Shown one piece after another: positions 8,040-11,800 of a DNA stretch of 11,800 bases. The position numbers and the translations under genes were made by a program. The stretch comes from an uncultured Roseateles sp. (GTDB taxonomy: Bacteria; Pseudomonadota; Gammaproteobacteria; Burkholderiales; Burkholderiaceae): assembly GCA_946480605.1 (NCBI GenBank), contig CAMLKW010000136.1, positions 1 through 11,800 of the forward strand. Direction: 5' to 3'. Every line of letters begins with the position of its first letter. Positions within the stretch are counted from its first letter, which is position 1. Below the pieces are notes generated by a model. It was not told where the DNA came from. It saw only the letters and a list, made by a program, of their open reading frames with translations, and did no database searches.

Positions 8040-8081
8040 CTAGTTACCGGTAAAGGTGGTGGTCGTAGTTCGCGGTGTCAT
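8040..8081 (-). CDS. thrS leader peptide [13 protein letters not shown]
   Basis: A 13-codon ORF, ATG to TAG, reading [13 protein letters not shown]. Seven of 13 residues are threonine, five of them consecutive, and the Thr codons are ACA, ACT, ACG and four ACC, so all four synonymous codons occur. A purine-rich GAGAAAGG lies about 10 nt before ATG as a plausible ribosome-binding site. It begins 46 nt after the patatin stop codon and lies 106 nt upstream of thrS, with an intrinsic terminator in between. That composition and position match amino-acid-sensing leader peptides such as those of the thr, his or pheST operons in enterobacteria, where ribosome stalling on scarce aminoacyl-tRNA prevents termination. 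The peptide itself probably has no function after synthesis. Chance occurrence of so many Thr codons directly before a threonyl-tRNA synthetase is unlikely. Confidence 0.82.
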   Translation of the reverse strand: MTPRTTTTTFTGN

Positions 8082-8124
8082 AACCAGGGTGCCTTTCTCG
8101 CTCTTGTGAGGGGAGGGAGCGGGG

Positions 8125-8130
8125 ATTCTA
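8125..8130 (-). promoter_or_regulatory. candidate -10 element of the thrS leader transcript
   Basis: TAGAAT on the minus strand matches TATAAT at five of six positions and overlaps the TAG stop codon of the patatin gene. Transcription starting about 7 nt downstream would give a short 5' leader containing the ribosome-binding site of the Thr leader peptide. No convincing -35 hexamer is seen 16-18 nt upstream, so the call rests on the -10 match and position only. Confidence 0.35.
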
Positions 8131-9225
8131 AAGCGGCAGCGCGGAAATCGAGTCGCGTCGGGCCAACGCGGCGAATTCGTCGGCCAGCCGCTGGCTTTGC
8201 GCCACGGCGATGCGCCAGCGGCGGCGGCGTTCGTCCGCGTCCAATTGGATGAAGTCGTTGCGATCCGGCAGCTTGCCGCCGGGCAGCGTCGCGATCCACT
8301 CGGGTGACGGACACAGCAGCACGACGTTGTCGAGGAAGGCAGTCGAGCGATGGCGGTGCTTGAGCACCTTGTCCAGCCAGCCCGGGACGACCTGGCGCTG
8401 GAAGTGCGGATAGAGCACCAGCGGCGCGTGCGCCTGCTGCAGCGCGCGGTAGTCCAGGTGCAGGTGGTAGTCGGTGATGCCGCCGTCCCAGTAGGCACCG
8501 CGCGGCGCGCCGGGCAGGTCGTGCTGGGCCTGCAGCCAAAACGGGATGGAGCAACTGGCCAGCAGCGCGCCACGCAGGTTGGTGCGCGACAGGTGGACCT
8601 CGCGCGTCGTGAAGTCGTTCAGCTTCAGCGGCAGGCGGTCGCGCGGGTCCGAGAAGACGACGCGTTCAAGAAACCGGCCGAGCAGCGGGCGCGACACGGC
8701 GTTGGCTGCGAAGGCGCCGAGGTAGCCCAGCGGCGTCCGCAGCTTGCCTTCGCGGGCCAGCAGCCCCAGCCCCTTGTGCTGACCGCGCGACGTGACGACG
8801 TGCAGCCGAAAGCGCGGGTGGGCCAGCACGTCGGCTTCGCGCCCCTCGAAGATCTCGCCCAGGATCTCGCCGAAACGCTGGCTCACGCCCTCTGGCCGCG
8901 GTCGCTTTTCGCCGGGCAGCACGTCGTACTGCTGCGTCACATAGGCCTCGGCCATCGTGTTGAACGCACCGGGCACATCGCGATGGGCCAGCGCCGCCGT
9001 GGCCATTCGCCAGGCGCCGATGCTGGCGCCGACGAGGTGGACCGGGTGGCGGCTCGGCGCCAGCCAATCACCGAAGATGAAGCGGTCCAGCCCGTTGAGG
9101 ATCAGGCCCTTGGGCCCGCCGGCGGCGGCAGGTATCAGCCCCACGTCCTCGGCGCACAGGCCACACTCGGCCAGCCGCGCTTTCGCGGCCGGGCCGGCGT
9201 AGATCTGCAAGGCGCCCGGGCTCAT
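8128..9225 (-). CDS. Patatin-like phospholipase family protein
   Basis: A 365-aa protein with the Ser-Asp catalytic dyad of the patatin fold, expected to hydrolyse acyl esters of lipids. The oxyanion-hole loop is GGPKG (36-40), the nucleophile motif is G66-A-S68-I-G70, and the catalytic aspartate is in the DGG motif (D247) of AYWDGGITDYHLHLD. It has no signal peptide or membrane segment, so it is probably cytoplasmic unless exported by another route. The C-terminus is Arg-rich (ADERRRRWRIAVAQSQR). It starts 19 bp after the TonB-dependent receptor gene, suggesting cotranscription, and the ribosome-binding site is weak. The substrate cannot be told; the family includes phospholipases and other lipid acyl hydrolases. 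Confidence 0.88.
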   Translation of the reverse strand: MSPGALQIYAGPAAKARLAECGLCAEDVGLIPAAAGGPKGLILNGLDRFIFGDWLAPSRHPVHLVGASIGAWRMATAALAHRDVPGAFNTMAEAYVTQQYDVLPGEKRPRPEGVSQRFGEILGEIFEGREADVLAHPRFRLHVVTSRGQHKGLGLLAREGKLRTPLGYLGAFAANAVSRPLLGRFLERVVFSDPRDRLPLKLNDFTTREVHLSRTNLRGALLASCSIPFWLQAQHDLPGAPRGAYWDGGITDYHLHLDYRALQQAHAPLVLYPHFQRQVVPGWLDKVLKHRHRSTAFLDNVVLLCPSPEWIATLPGGKLPDRNDFIQLDADERRRRWRIAVAQSQRLADEFAALARRDSISALPL

Positions 9226-9244
9226 GCCCGGAAGATAGCCCGGA

Positions 9245-11476
9245 TCAGAACTTGTGTTCCCAGTTCACCGACCACCAGGGCACCGGCTCGCGGCGGTTGA
9301 CGCTGAAGTCCGCCAGCTCCGTGTAGGTCACGCGGTTGCCCTGCTTGGGCTGGGCCAGCCCGTTGACGCTGACGCGCACGCCGTCCTTGGGGCTGAGCTG
9401 CCACATCGCGAACGCATCGACGGAGCGGGCCGCGAAGTTCTCCTGGCTTTGCAGCAAGCTCTGGCGCACGTCGTAGTCGGGCGCGATCTGTGCGCTGAAG
9501 CCCATGCTGAGCGGCAGGCCCTTGAGCCGATAGTCCGCGCCGAAGTTCAGCTGCCAGGGCTGCTGGCCTTCCAGGCGGTTGTTGGGGCCGGGAATGTCAC
9601 CCACCGACGAGCGATAGACGTTCAGCGACGCGCGCAGCGACAGTGCCGTCGTCGGCTCGAACAGGCTGGGAAACAGCTCGGCCGCACGGCCCTTCACCTC
9701 CAGCTCCAGGCCTTGCGTGGTGGCCTTGGCCAGGTTGATCTGCGTGATGACCCAGCGCTGCGTCGGTGCCCAGGGCACCGTCATCAGGCGCGGCTGGTCG
9801 GTGCGGATCAGGTTGGTGATGCGGCGATGGAACAGGCCCACCGAGACCATGCCGCCGGCCGGCAGATAGCTCTCGTAGGCGATGTCCAGGCCGGTCGCCA
9901 GTTCGGGCTTGAGCGCCGGGTTGCCGGTGCGGTCCGGCGTCGTGCGGGTGTTGCCCAGCGCCAGCGGCTCGTTGGTGTTGATGGACGGGCGGTTGATGAG
10001 CTGCTGCACGTCCGGCGCCTTGTAGCTGCGCGTCAGGCTGGCGCGCACCAGGTCGCGGCCCTTGGGGTCGGGCTTGAAGTTCAGGTGCAGCAGTGGCGTG
10101 GTGACCTTGCTGGTGCTCTTGAAGTCGGCGCTGCCGGCGATGTCGCGGCTGCCCTCGCTCTCCATCCTGATCTGCTCGTGGCGCACGCCGAAGTACGCCG
10201 ACCACTGCTTGTTGATCTCCCACTCGTCCTGGCCGTAGAAGGCCGTGCGGGTCAGCGTGGCGTTGAAGGGCTGGCCCTCGATGCCGGGCAGCAGGTCGAC
10301 GCCGTTCTCCACGGTGCGGCGCTTCTCGTCGCGCACGCGGCGCTCGATCTCGCCACCGAAGGTGAGCGTGTGCTCCTCGCCGGCGTACTGGCTGTACTTG
10401 CCGCCCAGCGAGGTCTGGCGGTTCTTGTTGTCGCCCGAGGTCACGCGCTGGATGGGCGTGGTGCCGTTGCGGCCGTCGAACTCGAAGTTGAAGTCGGCGC
10501 CGCCCGAGCCGGTGCCGGCGCGCAGTTCGATGCGACGGTCCTCACTGAAGCGGTTGTTGTATTGCAGGTTGACGCGGTTGGCCGAGAAGGTGCCGCGGTT
10601 GCGCGTGGTCTCGTCGATGGTGCGCGGCACGTAGGTCGGGCTGCTGTCCGACAGGCGCGTGACGGTGTTCTCGCCCTCGTTGCGGAAGCGGTTCTGCACG
10701 AAGAAGCCCTGCACGGAGAGCGTCTCGTCGTCGCCCAGCTTCCAGTTCAGGCGCGGCGACAGGTTGAAGCCGCGGCCGTGAGCCCGGTCACGGCCCTCGT
10801 TGGTCACGTGCTGGCGCAGCTGCGTGCCGGTCGGCGCGGCGTTGGTCAGGCGCTCGCCTTCCTGCTCGTTGACGAAGTTCCACTGGTAGACCGAGATCGG
10901 CAGCACGAAGCCCACGCCGCCGACGATGCGGTCGCCGTAGGTGAAGCCGGCGTTGACGACCGGCTTCTCGCTGGCGTAGGCCAGGCCCAGGCGCAGGTCC
11001 TTCTGCACGACGCGCGGAGCGTCCTTCAGGATGATGTTCAGCGTGCCGGCAATGGCTTGGGCGCTCTGGTCGGCGGTGGGCGCCTTGGTGACTTCCAGGC
11101 GCTCGACCTGGGCGGGGTTCAGGTTGTCGAGGCTGAATCCCGGGGGCGCCGGCTCGCCGTTGACGAGGATCTGCGTGTAGGCGCCGCCGAGGCCGCGCAT
11201 GCGCAGCTGGCCGCCGGAGACGTTGATGCCCGGCAGGCGCTTCAGCACGTCGCTGAGCTGCGTGTCGCCGTACTTGTCCAGCTCGTCGCGGCCGTACAGC
11301 TGCTTGGCCACCGGCTGGCGGCGGCGCAGGTCGGTGTCGGTCTGCTGGCGCGTGACGGACACGCGCTCGAGCTGGTTGTTCTGCGTGGGCGACGTGGCGG
11401 CGCGGTCGACCTCCTGCTGGGCCAGCACCAGGGCGGGGCAGAGCAGAAGCAGCGAGGCGAGGGCGGGGGTTTTCAA
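9245..11476 (-). CDS. TonB-dependent outer-membrane receptor (TTG start)
   Basis: A 743-aa outer-membrane beta-barrel transporter that takes up a ligand using TonB-ExbBD energy. A Sec signal peptide is clear (MKTPALASLLLLCPALVLA, cleavage near residue 19). A TonB-box-like LERVSVT follows at 36-42. The plug domain covers about 50-152, with ISVSGG-like INVSGGQLRMRGLGG and the conserved NPAQVERLEVTKAPTADQSA, then AIAGTLNIILK. The barrel ends in WEHKF with the C-terminal phenylalanine recognised by the BAM complex. The start codon is TTG (11474-11476), with GGAG 6 nt upstream; no in-frame ATG or GTG is near, and the next Met (M93) is inside the plug. The overall type resembles siderophore or ferric-chelate receptors, but no Fur box is seen and the ligand is unknown. 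Confidence 0.93.
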   Translation of the reverse strand: MKTPALASLLLLCPALVLAQQEVDRAATSPTQNNQLERVSVTRQQTDTDLRRRQPVAKQLYGRDELDKYGDTQLSDVLKRLPGINVSGGQLRMRGLGGAYTQILVNGEPAPPGFSLDNLNPAQVERLEVTKAPTADQSAQAIAGTLNIILKDAPRVVQKDLRLGLAYASEKPVVNAGFTYGDRIVGGVGFVLPISVYQWNFVNEQEGERLTNAAPTGTQLRQHVTNEGRDRAHGRGFNLSPRLNWKLGDDETLSVQGFFVQNRFRNEGENTVTRLSDSSPTYVPRTIDETTRNRGTFSANRVNLQYNNRFSEDRRIELRAGTGSGGADFNFEFDGRNGTTPIQRVTSGDNKNRQTSLGGKYSQYAGEEHTLTFGGEIERRVRDEKRRTVENGVDLLPGIEGQPFNATLTRTAFYGQDEWEINKQWSAYFGVRHEQIRMESEGSRDIAGSADFKSTSKVTTPLLHLNFKPDPKGRDLVRASLTRSYKAPDVQQLINRPSINTNEPLALGNTRTTPDRTGNPALKPELATGLDIAYESYLPAGGMVSVGLFHRRITNLIRTDQPRLMTVPWAPTQRWVITQINLAKATTQGLELEVKGRAAELFPSLFEPTTALSLRASLNVYRSSVGDIPGPNNRLEGQQPWQLNFGADYRLKGLPLSMGFSAQIAPDYDVRQSLLQSQENFAARSVDAFAMWQLSPKDGVRVSVNGLAQPKQGNRVTYTELADFSVNRREPVPWWSVNWEHKF

Positions 11477-11636
11477 GGGGGACTCCGAGGGTTCAGGGCG
11501 GCGCGGACCATATCGGCGCCGCGGCGCGCGCGCAGCGTTGCTGCGACCAGTTGCAGTTTCAGGGGCATCAATCGACGCCCCGACGGCAGGGCGCGATGAT
11601 GGCAGCGCCCCGTGACGGTGACGAAGGTCAGTGCAA

Positions 11637-11656
11637 CAAGCGCCAATCAGCGCTTG
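11637..11656 (-). other. stem-loop spanning the tex stop codon
   Basis: CAAGCGC and GCGCTTG pair over 7 bp around a 6-nt loop (minus strand TGATTG) that contains the TGA stop of tex. The following sequence (TTGCACTGACC) has no U-tract, so it is at best a weak terminator or an mRNA 3'-end hairpin. The rest of the 170-bp gap before the receptor gene holds GC-rich palindromic sequence (around 11515-11535) and no recognisable promoter. Confidence 0.4.
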
Positions 11657-11800
11657 AGCTTGGCAAAGGCGGCGGCCATCGCATTGCCGCCGGCGGGCTG
11701 TGCATCGCGCCCGCCACTGCGCTCGTTGCGGGCGGCCGGACGGAACGCGTTGTCGGTCTTCGGCCCCCGCGGCGCCTGCGCGTCCAGCTTCATCGTCAGC
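11647..11800 (-). CDS. tex: Transcription accessory protein Tex, C-terminal 50 residues (partial)
   Basis: Only the 3' end of the gene is in the window. It reads LTMKLDAQAPRGPKTDNAFR, then a Gly/Arg/Asn-rich tail, then GGNAMAAAFAKLKR and TGA. The LTMKLD start matches the final strand of an S1 RNA-binding domain as it ends in Tex proteins, and the NAMAAAFAKLK terminus after a disordered basic linker is typical of Tex in Burkholderiales. Tex binds nucleic acid and affects transcription; it is widely conserved. The identification rests on this short tail only, so another S1-domain protein is not excluded. Confidence 0.7.
   Translation of the reverse strand, partial: LTMKLDAQAPRGPKTDNAFRPAARNERSGGRDAQPAGGNAMAAAFAKLKR

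Larger units (their letters stand above)
7970..8081 (-). promoter_or_regulatory. predicted threonine attenuator of thrS
   Basis: The four segments of a classical ribosome-mediated attenuator can be identified on the minus-strand RNA. Segment 1 is CCGCG in codons 3-4 of the leader (8071-8075). Segment 2 is GGCCGCGG just after the leader stop (8030-8037). Segment 3 is the 5' arm of the terminator (7987-7996) and segment 4 its 3' arm (7972-7981). Segments 1 and 2 can pair over 5 bp (CCGCG/CGCGG, 8030-8034) and segments 2 and 3 over 6 GC pairs. A ribosome stalled on the Thr run would cover segment 1 and free segment 2 to hold segment 3; one reaching the stop codon would cover segment 2 and let the terminator form. 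A small GCC-UUCG-GGC hairpin lies between 2 and 3. The pairings were found by eye, without energies. Confidence 0.68.

Noticed and set aside
6350..8053. Plus-strand open frame opposite thrS
   Set aside because: Antisense shadow of ThrRS; Val/Ala/Arg/Asp-rich composition and no motifs.
8040..8573. Long minus-strand frame, overlapping the patatin gene, that ends with the Thr leader peptide
   Set aside because: Only the last 13 codons, from the ATG at 8081, are supported. The upstream part is Arg/Ser-rich out-of-frame translation of the patatin gene.
9254..11599. Plus-strand open frame opposite the TonB-dependent receptor (about 780 codons)
   Set aside because: Entirely antisense to a receptor with signal peptide, plug and C-terminal Phe; composition is that of a codon-bias shadow.

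Overview
The window comes from a high-GC betaproteobacterium, most likely of the order Burkholderiales. I infer this from the GC-rich codon use, the protein sequences and the gene order thrS-infC-rpmI-rplT-pheS-pheT-ihfA-merR-tRNA-Pro. No species can be named from the sequence alone. Every supported gene lies on the minus strand, so transcription runs from high to low coordinates.

Layout in transcription order. (1) 11647-11800 is the 3' end of tex, an S1-domain RNA-binding protein. (2) 9245-11476 is a TonB-dependent outer-membrane receptor starting at TTG, followed 19 bp later by a patatin-like lipase (8128-9225); the two look like a small accessory operon. (3) The 194 bp between the patatin gene and thrS hold a regulatory leader: a 13-codon peptide [13 protein letters not shown] (8040-8081) with seven Thr codons, a segment just after its stop codon able to pair with the downstream terminator, and an intrinsic terminator (7970-7996) ending 36 nt before the thrS start codon. 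This has the form of a ribosome-mediated transcription attenuator sensing threonyl-tRNA supply. (4) Then come thrS (threonyl-tRNA synthetase), infC (IF3, read from a rare ATC start and 181 aa long), rpmI (L35) and rplT (L20). (5) A perfect intrinsic terminator (4635-4665) separates rplT from pheS and pheT (the two phenylalanyl-tRNA synthetase subunits), which are followed by ihfA (IHF alpha) and a MerR-family regulator. (6) The window ends in a tRNA-Pro(GGG) gene cut off at its 3' end.

The core is the classical translation-apparatus cluster: two aminoacyl-tRNA synthetases, an initiation factor and two large-subunit ribosomal proteins, followed by the nucleoid protein IHF. Control signals are layered along it: a threonine attenuator before thrS, a non-canonical start codon on infC, a 10-bp stem-loop before rpmI, and a terminator before pheS. 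If the thrS attenuator works as its layout suggests, threonine starvation would raise not only ThrRS but also IF3, L35 and L20. The leader peptide is the most interesting item in the window. Long antisense open frames opposite pheT, pheS, thrS and the receptor are codon-bias shadows.
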